DNA from: Asterias rubens
Lineage: Eukaryota; Echinodermata; Asteroidea; Forcipulatida; Asteriidae
Reading direction: 5' to 3'
NCBI RefSeq assembly: GCF_902459465.1
Contig: NC_047065.1
Location: 20,287,828 to 20,351,827 of the forward strand
Length of the DNA: 64,000 bases
The notes below the pieces were generated by a model. That model was given only the letters and a program-made list of their open reading frames with translations, searched no databases and was not told the origin of the DNA. Positions 42,146 through 53,318 of this stretch are shown here, piece after piece; position 1 is the first letter of the stretch; every line of letters starts with the position of its first letter. The position numbers and the translations under genes are program-made.

Positions 42146-42483
42146 TTAAAGGGTCTATGTAACTTTTGTAGGACAAAAAACACAATGTCCACTGATTTAC
42201 ACTAAACTTACACAGTTTAAAGATAATGATAGTAGAAAGCTTCCCTGAAAATATTACATGCTGACGTGCTGTAGTTTTTGGGAAATGAGTAAAACAATGC
42301 CACAAAAATTATTTTAATCATTTTCAAACGTATTTTCATTACATTGTTTCACTCATTTCTCAAAAAGAATAGCACCTCAGTAAGTAATAATTTGAAGGGA
42401 AGCTTTCCACTATCATTATCTTCAAACTCTGTAAGTTTAATGTAAATCTATGGACATTTTGAAAAGGTACCCAAATCTTTTAA
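42146..42483. mobile_element. M5 MITE
   Basis: TTAAAGGGTCTATGTAACTT is inverted against AAAAGGTACCCAAATCTTT, with matching arms (TAGAAAGCTTCCCTGAAA / GAAGGGAAGCTTTCCACTA). Same family as 37666. Confidence 0.82.
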
Positions 42484-42507
42484 ATGTTTAAAATATGGGT
42501 AAATTTA

Positions 42508-42661
42508 ATCAATGGGAGACTTTCTGGGACGATAGAGGGCAGCAGACTTACCGGGTAAATCCATTGTTCTCAGAATTATGCGCATGTTCAGAACTACGTA
42601 AACAATGGAAATTTACCCGGTATGTCTGCTGCCACCTAGCGTTGGAAAGTCTCCTATTGGT
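42508..42661. mobile_element. Foldback MITE
   Basis: TCAATGGGAGACTTTCTGGG is inverted against GTTGGAAAGTCTCCTATTGG, and GCAGCAGACTTACCGGGTAA against TTACCCGGTATGTCTGCTGC. Short central loop. Confidence 0.85.
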
Positions 42662-43842
42662 GTTAAGATAAAGCAAGGAATAAAAAATGTATTCTTTTCG
42701 GAGACAACATTTAAAAAAATAAGAAAACAATATCTTACTTGGTCTTATCAACCAGTATTGAAGGGTCACAAATATATATTTGAAAGGTATCTTTGCGATT
42801 GAAAAAAATATATCTACTGAGTCTACAGCTGTCTCGACAGAATCTAAAAGAATTATCTTCCGTTTGTTCAGATGTGTTGATGGCTTGGGAAAAGCCTTGG
42901 TTTTTTTTAAAGCAAAACTCAAAAAGCGCCTCAAAAGAGTATGAATTACACATCAGTATAAGGGCAAAACCATAAGTATCGGTGGTATGTTTCTTAAAAA
43001 TAATGTATTCGTCTAATAACAGTTTCCACCCTCGTATTTGCTTAAATTTTCACAAAGTGAAAAGGTTCTTTATTACTGTAATGTTTATTTTGTTTAAAAT
43101 TATAATTCAGAATGATAAAAATTAAATATTAAACAATCTCTTAGTAAAGACACTGCATTGGCCAATTTTCTTTGTCGTTATATTATTATTTGCATTTTAT
43201 GACAACTTCGCATTATTTTGCGATAATATTATTTTTTAAGCATTTGTCCATGTTGAATTGTTGAAATGCAAAATAAAACATGTTTAGAAGATGATATCGA
43301 ATGAAGCTTCAAATTAGTTTCTGTTATTAGTGTTGTTGTGAGGAAATGTCTTTGTGCCTGCGGGTGAGGTTCTTTCTGATTGATGCCCACATAAACATAA
43401 ATAACAAAACTTGAACCATGTACAAATTTGATTGTTTTTACAGTCATTGTGAAAGTTTCTGTTTCAAATATCATATATGGAGCAGGGGGTGAGTTCGAAG
43501 GATGTGTGGACCCCTCCCTGATCTTGGCACTTGGTTTTCTTTTCTGTAACTATCTTTGCCCTTCTACACACTTCAAAACTGATACCATCATATAGCACTA
43601 ATCTCTAATCATAATAATGATAATCATAACAACTGTATTTCTGTAGCACCTAACACCTCCAACAGAAAGTCTCTAAGCGCTCAGAGGAAACAGAAAGAAC
43701 AATATTATGTATACGATGAATTGAACAGATATAGTTTTAGATGAGTCTTGAAACTTGAGATCGTTTTGGCTTGTTTGATGTATATGGAGATAGTGTCCCA
43801 TATGAGGTGCAGCAAACTGTAACCTACGTGGCACCATAGGGA
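42662..43842. other. Gene-free stretch with SINE-like fragment
   Basis: No gene. About 43605-43842 (AATGATAATCATAACAACTG, TCTGTAGCACCTAACACCTC, AAGCGCTCAGAGG) resembles a SINE or LINE tail. The 128-codon minus-strand frame at 42548-42934 has no recognised domain. Confidence 0.4.
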
Positions 43843-44202
43843 TTAAGGGAAGGTACACGTTTTGTAGTTACTCAAAACAAATTAACACTGACTTGGTAAT
43901 AGTCATTGGGAAGCTGTTGATAGTATAAAACATGGTGGGAAATGACTCCCTCTAAAGTAACTTTGTTTTTGAGAAAGAGGTAATTTCCCACTTAAAAAAA
44001 TAAAAGACTTCTAGCTAGAAGTCTTTTATTCTTATCTGAAAGCACACAAATTCGTCCAACAAGGGTGTTTTTTCTTTCATTATTTCCTCGCAACTTCGAT
44101 GACCAATTGAGCCCAAATTTTCACAGGCTTGTTATTATGACCGGATACACCAAGTGAGAAGACTGGTCTTTGACAATTACCAAACGTGTACCTTCCCTTT
44201 AA
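43843..44202 (+). mobile_element. M1-like MITE with different termini
   Basis: The body matches M1 (CTTGGTAATAG, GACTCCCTCTAAAGTAAC, ACACCAAGTGAGAAGACTGG). The ends instead read TTAAGGGAAGGTACACGTTT and AAACGTGTACCTTCCCTTTAA. TTAA flanks both sides. This is a terminus-swapped subfamily. Confidence 0.85.
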
Positions 44203-45140
44203 CAAAGGGTGCAGTGTACCTAGTTTAGTATGGTCATGTTCCCAGATCTGCATCGCACTTGGAGTTATCCCACCTAGGCCTATTTTCATAGAAATGCTTA
44301 AGCAGAAAAAAATGCCTATACAGTTTGTCTTCTTAGCCAAAGTAAGCCAGCTACCAGTCATAGATTGTCAATGTGATATGCTGTTTTGGATGGTAACTTT
44401 ATTCTAGCAGCATTCTTGTTGTGCGTAGCTTCTTTCTGTGCTCAAAAGGAATTAAGATTTGCCAAATATTAATACCCGAGCTGGTTGTCATCTTCTGACT
44501 AAACTATAAATTTGCTTGTCATCATTCCTGCCAGGAAAAGTAATTGAAAACAACTGATTTGCGAGACCTTTGATCTAAACAATTACTGGTTCATTGAGGT
44601 ATGTCTTTGTTCATTGGTGTATAGATTACATAATGAAACTGGGTTTGTGAGTCCAAAACAATTTCGAAAACAAATCGATTTTTGTTTTCATTGAGAACCC
44701 TGAAAGGCCGCTTTATGATAGGGAGTTCCCCCTTTTCTCCGCCACCTAAAAAATACTTGAAGTAAATAGCCCCCTCTTGCGACGAATCTCCAGCTATCAC
44801 TTGTTGTTTGTACGTCGTGCTTTTGCGAAGACTTGGTGTGCCGACTTTGACAAAAAAAACAGAAGGTAAATTGTATATTTTGTTATGTGGCTGCGAACAC
44901 AGGTTGAACAACTGTATTGAGAAAATGTATTTGATAAGAATTTGTGTTTATTTGAATGTTTTGTTGTACTGTTTGAGATTAATGGATGACTTTAGTCGAC
45001 TGATTTAGTTTTCCAAACACTATAGACTAGATTTCACGTGCGTGGGCATTTGCATGCTGCATGCAGTGTGTAGCATCATTCAGACATCACCATTTCATTC
45101 TAGACGGCTGTTTACTGTAAGTAATAGTGAATGCCATAAA
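44203..45140. other. Gene-free stretch
   Basis: No gene. About 44505-44600 is complex and non-repetitive, with CCTTTGATCT (TCF/LEF-like) at about 44567. The minus-strand frame at 44591-44911 has no known domain. Confidence 0.35.
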
Positions 45141-45472
45141 TATAGACCTTATGCACATGACGTCATTTCAGTACGGCGCCCTCGCCTTGAGGTCAAAAGG
45201 AGGTTGTTCATTGGCTAATCTATGTGCGTTTTGATTGTTTCATCACCGTTTGACCTCAAAGATGGCGGCTGGATGACGTTGACTATATTATTTAAAAATA
45301 AGTGTAAATGTAAACGTATAGACCTTATGCATTGACGTCATCCAGCCGCCATCTTTGAGGTCAAACGGTGACGAAACAATCAAAACGCACATAGATTGGC
45401 CAATGAACAACCTTCTTTTGACCTCTAAGCGGGTGCGCCGTACTGAAATGACGTCATGTGCATATGGTCTAT
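45141..45472. mobile_element. Foldback MITE, 330 bp
   Basis: TATAGACCTTATGCACATGA CGTCA is inverted against TGACGTCATGTGCATATGGT CTA. The arms of about 140 bp also pair CGTTTGACCTCAAAGATGGC GG with CCGCCATCTTTGAGGTCAAA CG. Only about 50 bp of loop. Confidence 0.9.
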
Positions 45473-45865
45473 TGCGCATGGTCACGGTGGAGGCCCACGA
45501 GGAGGTTGAGTGAGTCATTGTGTTTATTTATGCAACTCAAAACAACGGATCCAAAACAACTTCTTCAAGTTCAAGTCAAGAGTGCGATTTTGGTCGCACA
45601 CCCATTTCGTTACAGTTACACTGTAAAACTGTGTAAGGAAATGGCAAATTGACCTCGTTCTTTGGTTTGCGCTGTCTCTCTCTCTGGGATTTTACACACG
45701 ATGGCCATTGCCTCTCTGTGTCTGTTGTCTGCCCTTTTGGTAGACAAATTGCACCCACGTGAAAAGTGCGCAAAAATATAACCGCATGCGCATTGCCTAG
45801 AATGTGTCCCGCAAACTCTGCACTCACAATCACACTAAGTTCCTAACTAAACTAGTAACTAGTAA

Positions 45866-46563
45866 TACACCTATCAATTGTAAGACGCACTGTAGGACCC
45901 CCGGGGAGGGTGCGTCAAGTCTGCGTCTTTACTCTAAAAAAAGTGACGGTGGGTATGTCAAAATCCAATCTTTAAGAGGTGCGTCGAGGTACGTCATGAC
46001 GTTCCGTCGATGTCCATTTCAACATATGTATGTATTTTGTTTATTTGGTGGAGAATCAAATAATGAAGCTATCTACCCCTCCCCGCCTTCGTATGATGTT
46101 GGTATTTGCAGACATTCCAACCTTTCAATGCCACAATCTGTGAGGTCTCTCTTCCGCCAAAACTTATCTGTTGATATTTGCTAGATTTAATGTGACCGCG
46201 ATCGTGATTGCGATCATTTATTTTGCAGTAAAACACGCATCCGCTGTTGCTCAGTTGTCGAGCGCAATCAACAAATTTGCGCAGCAATTTTGTGCGCAAT
46301 TTATAACTTGCGCTATGCAGAATAGGCAGTTCCAATTGTGTATCGAGCAATTTGAAGATTGCGCACCATCGTGTACACACGTGCGCGCTGTGCTATGAAT
46401 TGTGGGTATTCGGGCCCCTCTGTTTTCTGTGCGTTTTAATAGCTAGTGCGCTGGGATGGGGGAACCGCTCAACTCGATAACCTCGAACACACTCACAATG
46501 GACAGTGACGCACCCTCCCGGGGGTCCTGTTAAACTAGTGCGTCTTACAATTGATAGGTGTAT
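45866..46563. mobile_element. TIR element, 700 bp, CpG-rich interior
   Basis: TACACCTATCAATTGTAAGACGCACT is answered by AGTGCGTCTTACAATTGATAGGTGTA, and AGGACCCCCGGGGAGGGTGC by GCACCCTCCCGGGGGTCCT. TA-rich flanks. The interior frames (for example 45804-46184) cross the terminal repeat and show no transposase. Confidence 0.82.
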
Positions 46564-46744
46564 AATGACGTCAAAGTACTAGGCTCTGTCAGACCATGGA
46601 GTTTGAAAAAACATTCCACTACATTAGCGATCACGCCGTCATCAATGCGCCACATGGCACTTGTTTAGTAACGTGAATTAACATAAAATGTCGACTCATA
46701 CGCACGAAGTAAAAAATTTATTGTCTGTAGTTGCGGCAACAGAG

Positions 46745-47260
46745 GATGGTTAATACATAAGACATTAAGACATTTAAGAAAACTTTATTGATCTTCAAAA
46801 GAAGAAATTGCATTGCTCACACAAGTTTTTAAAAACACACCAAATATGAAAATGTAACAACAGGCAGATACAAATAAAGCACAGGATACACGCACAAGGA
46901 TTTAAGAATAAAAAACAAATATACGCCGACAGGCCATATATGTCTATACAACAATATAAAAATATAGAGAATAATTTATGTTAAACATAATGCAAAAATT
47001 GTGATCCAGCACTTATCTTTTATACAAAGCGTTAAAAAACATAATACCCATGGGGACAAAAGAGGGAAGATGACGGTTAGTGCGAGCAGCCGGCAGTCTC
47101 ATCCTACCACCTCTAGGAATAATGTGATCAGTAAGTTCACCATGAAGACTTGTCACCCGCTCCTGGTGAAGAGAGTCCACCGACTGTGTCCACAAACACA
47201 CCCCCGTCATTCTCCCTACTTTCCTAACCAGACGATCAATCGCAACTATGTCTGATTAGA
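46745..47260 (-). pseudogene. Truncated non-LTR retrotransposon (LINE) 3' end
   Basis: The minus-strand frame from about 47254 to the stop at 47013-47015 reads IDRLVRKVGRMTGVC through VDSLHQERVTSLHGELTDH to RTNRHLPSFVPMGIMFFN. This is the pattern found at the C-terminus of LINE ORF2 proteins (an R-P...R...SF.P..I.L.N ending after the reverse transcriptase). The 3' UTR follows on the same strand with AATAAAG near 46780 and ATGTCTTA-type tail repeats at 46750-46775. The reverse transcriptase and endonuclease parts are missing, as expected of a 5'-truncated insertion. Confidence 0.7.
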
Positions 47261-47479
47261 CTACATGTAAACTTCTATTTACAGCATTTAGTGCGGAGTG
47301 CTATTGGTGAGGCCAGGGTGCCGTGGGTTATTTCGATGGCTGCTGACAATTGACTTGATTTTATAATGCACGGGACATTGTTATTTGAACAAAACACAAT
47401 CAGTAGTTTTACATAGCAGTGGCAAGCAAATCAACTAGCCAGTTTTAGACAGAATTTTGACTGGTCTTCAGGTGGTTTA

Positions 47480-47854
47480 TTAAAGATGCTATGTCAGATT
47501 TTTGGCCCCAAACGTTAAAAAATTGACTTTCTTTTTAGTGAATGGTATTCAAAGAGTATCACTGCTCTAATAATTTTTTTTTTACTTTTACTTTTAATGG
47601 TCAGGAACCATGACAAACATTTTAAACCTTTCTTATAAAACACATAAGAATTGGTCACGTGATATATTGTCGGGATACCGACAAAAATTCATTTTGAGCA
47701 CTTCATTTCACTGCTACTAATTATTGGCGGACTTTTTCGAGCAATGGCTCAAATGAAAGCTTATAACTTTCTCGACCCCCATCAAAATACCTATTGAATT
47801 TTAAATCAAAATTTTTGGGTCAAATCGGCCAAAAATCTGACATAGCATCTTTAA
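47480..47854. mobile_element. M4 MITE
   Basis: TTAAAGATGCTATGTCAGAT is inverted against ATCTGACATAGCATCTTTAA, with TTAA at both edges. The internal palindrome is present with one change (TTGTCGGGATACCGACAA). Confidence 0.9.
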
Positions 47855-48900
47855 CTGGCATTCAGCCAGAGGGACCACTGAGTGTTCAGGGAGAACGCTA
47901 TCAACCAAGGTTAGTCCACTACCTTGGGATTTGTATACAACAATGTACAAGAATAATTTCTCCTTCATCAAGTGTCCATTGCCTAGGCTCGATGACTAGC
48001 AATTAGTCCGGCATATTATTTGTCTGCTGCCAGCACTGCCTAGTATAACAGGCGCCATGCATCTCCAAAACACACACCCTGCTGCTGTTCATGCAACAGT
48101 CACAGTGCGATTACATTCATGCAATGGTTGTAGGTAGCGCTTGGCATGGTCCTGCGAGTGACGCACACACTTTAGGATCGAGGATGTGTGTACCTTCCCC
48201 GCAACTACAGAGGGAACGATACACACCGCGGCACAATAATTACCGACTGGGTTTCAAGACTTTCTACTGCTCTGCCTTCCTAACCGTGGAAACAAAATAA
48301 ACTCAAGATTTTGGTTCTTATTGTTTTTCTTATTCAGAAACTCAAGAAGTGGTATCATTCTAACAATATCTGATCAAGCCATCATTCTAAGTGGGCCTAA
48401 AGAGCATGCTCCAGTTGGTGATAGTTGAGGTAAATAGTTTAAGCCGCAAAAATAATTATTTGGTTAGCGTCCTTTCTTTTCAATTTTCTCGAGAGTTTCT
48501 TTCTTCTTCTTTTTTCTCGTCTCTAATCTGTCAATCTCCAACATAGTAAAAACAGGTTAGCACCCCCCACACTACCACAACAGAAAGAACATGATAGTCC
48601 AGTGCAGACCAAGTGGTAGAGTGCGATGATCACCATACTATAGGCATAGAGTTGTATTAAGAACTACAGCGTGCACTGGTCTAAATACGCGACCCGGCAT
48701 GCACGCATGTGGCCTGGCATGCGCGCATGTGGCCATTTTGTAGGTTGACAAAACAGCATCGCATACGTGTGTTTATCAACACATACGACGTGTATTTCAC
48801 ATTCAACGCGCATACAAAGTTCATCTTATATATTTTCGCAAGTGTCTCCTTGCGGTCCAGTTGCGTTTGTGCACGAAGCATTACCAGTGCGCCCTATTTT
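47855..48900. other. Gene-free stretch
   Basis: No gene recognised. Position 48100-48240 is CpG-containing and non-repetitive. A pyrimidine-rich block lies at 48475-48540. Confidence 0.35.
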
Positions 48901-49052
48901 GGGTGCGTTCGTTTAGCTTCCCTGGGTCGACCCCGGTGTGTGGCGTTTTTTTTTTCCAGGACGAACGTGGGTAATTATCTGCACACATTTGTCCTGGAAA
49001 AAGAAAACGCCACACACCGGGGTCGAGCCAGGGAAGCTAAACGAACGCACCC
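48901..49052. mobile_element. Foldback MITE, 152 bp
   Basis: GGGTGCGTTCGTTTAGCTTC is inverted against GAAGCTAAACGAACGCACCC. The arms continue perfectly or nearly so through CGACCCCGGTGTGTGGCG to a short loop at about 48966-48995. The overall structure is a hairpin of about 60 bp. Confidence 0.9.
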
Positions 49053-49646
49053 ATAGTTCTTAAAGCTCTATGACTACACGCTTGAAGTCTACATGTAGGC
49101 CACAAGTTGGTGTTATTGGTCATGCTCTCTTCTGTTGATAAATCTCTGCATCGCATTGTGTCCACACACAATTTCATCACTGTCCAGAAAAACTTACTGC
49201 ATTTTAAGCATAAAATTTAAAACCAGTTAATTTATGAATTACGTTTCTAATTGTTTAAAAAAATTAAAAATGTTTACTAATAAATGAACGATATTCTCCC
49301 TGAGCACATGGATAGTTGTAAATCTTGTAGGGTAGTCAATCATACACAGCAAGTCAGTCACGTGTAAGAAACATAACAGTGACTTCATCACTGTGCAGTT
49401 TGCACTCTTGGGTTTCCATGGCAACCAAGCACCTTTCAGTTCAACAGCTTGTGGCTTTATAGCGTTTGTCTGAGATATTACGTGGTTTGGAGCCTGTTAT
49501 TTATTCTTACCCTGGGGAAGAGTCGTTCCCTGGCTTGTCTCACGTAGCCGATGCTTACGATGTTTTTATAATGTATGCTGTTAGTCGAGGCAACTTGGAC
49601 AGATGTCATGACTATTCAAAAAGTATGTAAATACACCAATGTGCAT
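49053..49646. other. Gene-free stretch
   Basis: Nothing recognised. Confidence 0.35.
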
Positions 49647-50157
49647 TAATAATAATAATAATAACCAATTCTTATATAGCGCATTTCACAATAACCGTAT
49701 CAATGCGCTTTACATTAGTGCCCTGGGGTCGATTTCACAAAGAGTTAGGACTATTCCTAACTTAGGACTAGTCCTAAGAGATATCAAAAACGTACAGCTA
49801 GTCCTAAGTTAGGACGAGTAACTCGTCCTAACTCGAGATAAGACTAGTCCTTTCTCTTTGTGAAATCCACCCCAGGTCATAGGGCCAATAACATCCCTTT
49901 TTTAATGATTCTCAGCTCCCTTGGGAGTATACAACCTGGGCAACAGTTTATATTGTTCCAAAGGCTTTCTCATTCACAATATCAACCTCTACCCTCGCAG
50001 GTACCCATTTATTCCCCTGGGTGAAGAGAAACAATTATAGTAAAGTATCTTGCTCAAGGACACAAGTGTCAAGACCGGGATTCGAATCCACACTCCGGTG
50101 AATTCGCACCAGAACTTGAATTCGATGCTCTTAACCACTCGGTCATGACACTCTACA
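49647..50157 (-). repeat. tRNA-derived SINE interrupted by a MITE
   Basis: Reverse-orientation SINE: (AAT)n at 49648-49664, CTTATATAGCGCATTTCAC, GCGCTTTACATTAGTGCCC, body, ACCGGGATTCGAATCCACAC (B box) and CTCTTAACCACTCGGTCATG (A-box side) at 50130-50150. The element at 49725-49873 sits inside its body. Confidence 0.85.
49725..49873. mobile_element. Foldback MITE nested in SINE
   Basis: GGGGTCGATTTCACAAAGAG is inverted against CTCTTTGTGAAATCCACCCC. Inside are repeated TTAGGACTAGTCCTAA and GAGTTAGGACGAGT/ACTCGTCC palindromes. Same family as 9889. Confidence 0.88.
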
Positions 50158-50722
50158 TTATTTTCTATCCTTTTATTTTGAAACTGAAAGTTAGTGATTC
50201 TGCTTGTGTTCAATAATAATAATTCATACACGTAGTTTAAGGCAGTACAAGGAACTTCTACAGGGCTAGTTCTGCAATTTCACCCAGGCCACTAGGGATC
50301 GCTCTGTTGCCATGGTGTTGACCTTGCTGCCCCAGTGGAGAAACTATCCCAGACGCTTTCTTCAAAATTAAAACAATTGATCAATTTTAAAAACAATAAT
50401 ACAAATTTCTGTGAATAATTTTAAGATGTACACAGAAATCATTTCAAAGCTAGTTTTCGTGAATTTTCCTTTGATATTATCCGGTGATTTCTCTGTACGG
50501 AATGCAGGCAACAAGCCTGATACTTCACGTATGCGCCTTGTCATTGCCTTGGAGCCCCTTAAAATGTTCAAAAAGAAATTGAAAATTCTCTTGAAAGGCC
50601 CATTATTAAGGAAAATCTTACTGTAAATCTGATAGTAATAGACTGTGCAAGTCTCATGTATTTGAACTGAACTTCCGGGACCATTCTTCCATGACTGAAC
50701 TTCTGCGCCATGAATACCCAGC
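50158..50722. other. Gene-free stretch
   Basis: No gene. Fragments at 50285-50335 (CTGTTGCCATGGTGTTGACC) and 50525-50560 (TCATTGCCTTGGAGCCCCTT) are distant relatives of the 144-bp array unit. Confidence 0.4.
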
Positions 50723-51108
50723 TTAAAGATGCTATAAAAATGTCAGATTTTTGGCCCCAAACATTAAAAAATTGATTTTTTTTTGAGTGAATGGTATTTC
50801 AAAGAGTATCACCCGCTCTAACGAAAAAAAGCTTAACTTTTACTTTTCATAGTCAGGAACCATGACAAAAAAATTTAAACGTTTCTTAAAAAACACATAA
50901 GAATTGGTCACGTGATATATTGTCGGGATCCCGACAAAAACTAATTTGGAGCACTTTATTTCACTGCTGCTAATAATTTGAGGACTTTTTCGGGCAATGG
51001 CTCAAATGAAAGCTGGTAAGTTTCTCGACCCCCATCAGAATACCTATTGAATTTTAAATCAAAATTTTTTCGTCAAATCGGCCAAAAATCTGACATAGCA
51101 TCTTTAAA
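50723..51108. mobile_element. M4 MITE
   Basis: TTAAAGATGCTATAAAAATG TCAG is inverted against CTGACATAGCATCTTTAA. The perfect palindrome TTGTCGGGATCCCGACAA lies at 50920-50937. Confidence 0.9.
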
Positions 51109-51308
51109 GTCTTATTATTATTATTGTTTATTAATTACCATTTTCGCCCCAACCATTGAGTTTGACATATTTTGCAATTCGTTTTCTTCACACACTGTAG
51201 TTTACAGTAATGGCTAAATAATAATCATCCTGGGAATGTAAAACTTTGCCCTAAAGTTTATGGAAATAGAATTTAACAAATCAATAAAAAAAAACATCAC
51301 AATAAGAC

Positions 51309-51694
51309 TTAAAGGCAGTGGACACTATTGGTAATTGTCAAAGACTAGCGTTCACAAGTGGTGTATCTCGACATATGCATAAAATAACAAACCTGTGAAA
51401 ATTTGCGCTCAATCGGTCATCGAACTTACGAGATAATAATGAAAGAAAAAAACAGCCAGTCACACGAAGTTGTGTGTGTTTAGATGGTTCATTTCGAGAC
51501 CTCAAGTTCTAAATCTGAGGTCTCGAAATCAAATTTGTGGAAAATTACTTCTTTCTCAAAAAACTATGGCACTTCAGAGGGAGCCGTTTCTCACAATGTT
51601 TTATACCATCAACCTCTCCCCATTACTCATAATCAAGAAAGGTTTTATACTAATAATTATTTTGAGTAATTACCAATAGTGTCCACTGCCTTAA
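51309..51694 (-). mobile_element. M1 MITE, full length
   Basis: TTAAAGGCAGTGGACACTAT to AATAGTGTCCACTGCCTTA. The interior hairpin is at about 51491-51533. Confidence 0.9.
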
Positions 51695-52948
51695 ACCTCC
51701 TTTTCTGGTCACTTAAAAACAATTAAGAAGTTTGCCAAACTGACGCTCATATTATCATTCAACCTCTGTAAAGTCGGACAAGTTCAGGCATGATTTGCAA
51801 AAGTGGTTTCTCAAAAATAAGCAACCTCATCCCGAATATTAAAGTTTGTTTCATTGTTTATTTTTAAAAATTGTACTATCGGCCCTATAAAAACTGAAAT
51901 TGAATTTTGAATTGCTAAGGGTATTTTTCAAGGATTTTGTATAGAGTTAAAAATAATCGCTGTTTTGTTTTCTCATTTCTGAAAACTGCAAGCACATTTG
52001 TATTACAAGAATGAGTCAGGATTGTACATAATTTAGGTATTAAGTGACTTTACGGCAAGTATTCAGGCACAATCTTAAATTATGCGTAATCACATGAAAT
52101 ACATAATTTTCTCGTGTAGAAGGAAGTTGGGTCTTTTCATCAACGACGGTCAGTTCTGCACCACATATTTCATTCCCATCCAGCCAATGATCCAACAGAG
52201 CTTAAAAACGAAGGGGAAAAAAATTCCCCTGGCATGCGCAACTAAAACATTTCCAAATCCATCATATTTTATGTGAGAGCTGTTCTCACGGTGTAGACAT
52301 CAAACCTGTTCTGTCCAGCCACACGTTAACATTCGCCAAACCGACAACTACGCAGCGCAGAGATCCTGAACGGTTGACCTTCGACCTCTTCTTGTTCCCT
52401 GTTGGATGACTCCCATCTGTTTCGGCACACATTGTACAGGATGTGCGTGGGGCCCACAAGAGGGAAACTGTCTCTTTGTGAAGCGCTTGCTGTTGAAACA
52501 AGCAGCGCGACAAAAAAGTGCATTACAATTTGGCTGCGTGTCATGAAATAGCGCAAACTATAGGCCTAAATAGTTAAGTTGTTTAACACCTTGTGAAAGT
52601 TGCAGGTTGTACAAAATAAATTGACTTGTGTGATTAATTTCCTAAAGTTAACACAAATTGGTCGTCTTAAATATGCAGGTTGTACCCTAGCTCTATGGTT
52701 GTACAAAGACTTGTTTCAGTTTGATGGAAGACTTTACTAAATTTATATTTTCTTCAACAATCCATGATTTTTTAGTGCGTACAAAGTGTGTTTAATTTTG
52801 TAAAGTTAGCACAAGTAATACATGATGTAAAATGTTTTACAACACCATGTGGTCTTCTTGAAATTGCAGGTTGTACACAATTTTGTCCGTATCAAAATTT
52901 TAATCGAATGGAACGGTTTCAAAAACCAAAAACCTGTATACTTTGCCT
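51695..52948. other. Gene-free stretch with a degenerate direct repeat
   Basis: About 52598-52692 and 52780-52880 share ordered blocks (TTAATTT..TAAAGTTA.CACAA, then TGGTCGTCTTAAATATGCAG GTTGTAC against TGGTCTTCTTGAAATTGCAG GTTGTAC), a diverged duplication. No gene. Confidence 0.4.
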
Positions 52949-53318
52949 TAAAGCCATTATACACTTACAGTACAGAAGAAAAAAAAAGTTCACAGATTTA
53001 CGAATAATTTACAGAGTTTACAGAAGGTAATGGTGAAAGACTTCTCTTGAAATATTGTTCCATGAAATGCTTTACTTCTTGAGAAAACATTAAAACAATA
53101 TCAATTCTCGATAGCGAGAATTACAGATTTATTTTAAACACATGTCATGACACGGCGAAACGTGCGGAAACAAGTGTGGGTTTTCCCGTTATTTTCTCCC
53201 AACTCCCATGACCGATTGAGCCTAAATTTTCACAGGTTTGTTATTTTATATATAAGTTGTGATACACGAAGTGTGGGACTTGGACAATACTGTTTACCGA
53301 ATGTGTGTATTGGCTTAA
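52949..53318. mobile_element. M2 MITE
   Basis: TTAAAGCCATTATACACTTA at the left and GTGTGTATTGGCTTAA at the right. Shares ATTCTCGATAGCGAGAAT and GTCATGACACGGCGAAACGT with the copy at 16898. Confidence 0.83.

Noticed and set aside
45804-46380. Open frames of 126 and 103 codons on opposite strands
   Set aside because: They run through the terminal repeat of a MITE and show no transposase or other domain.
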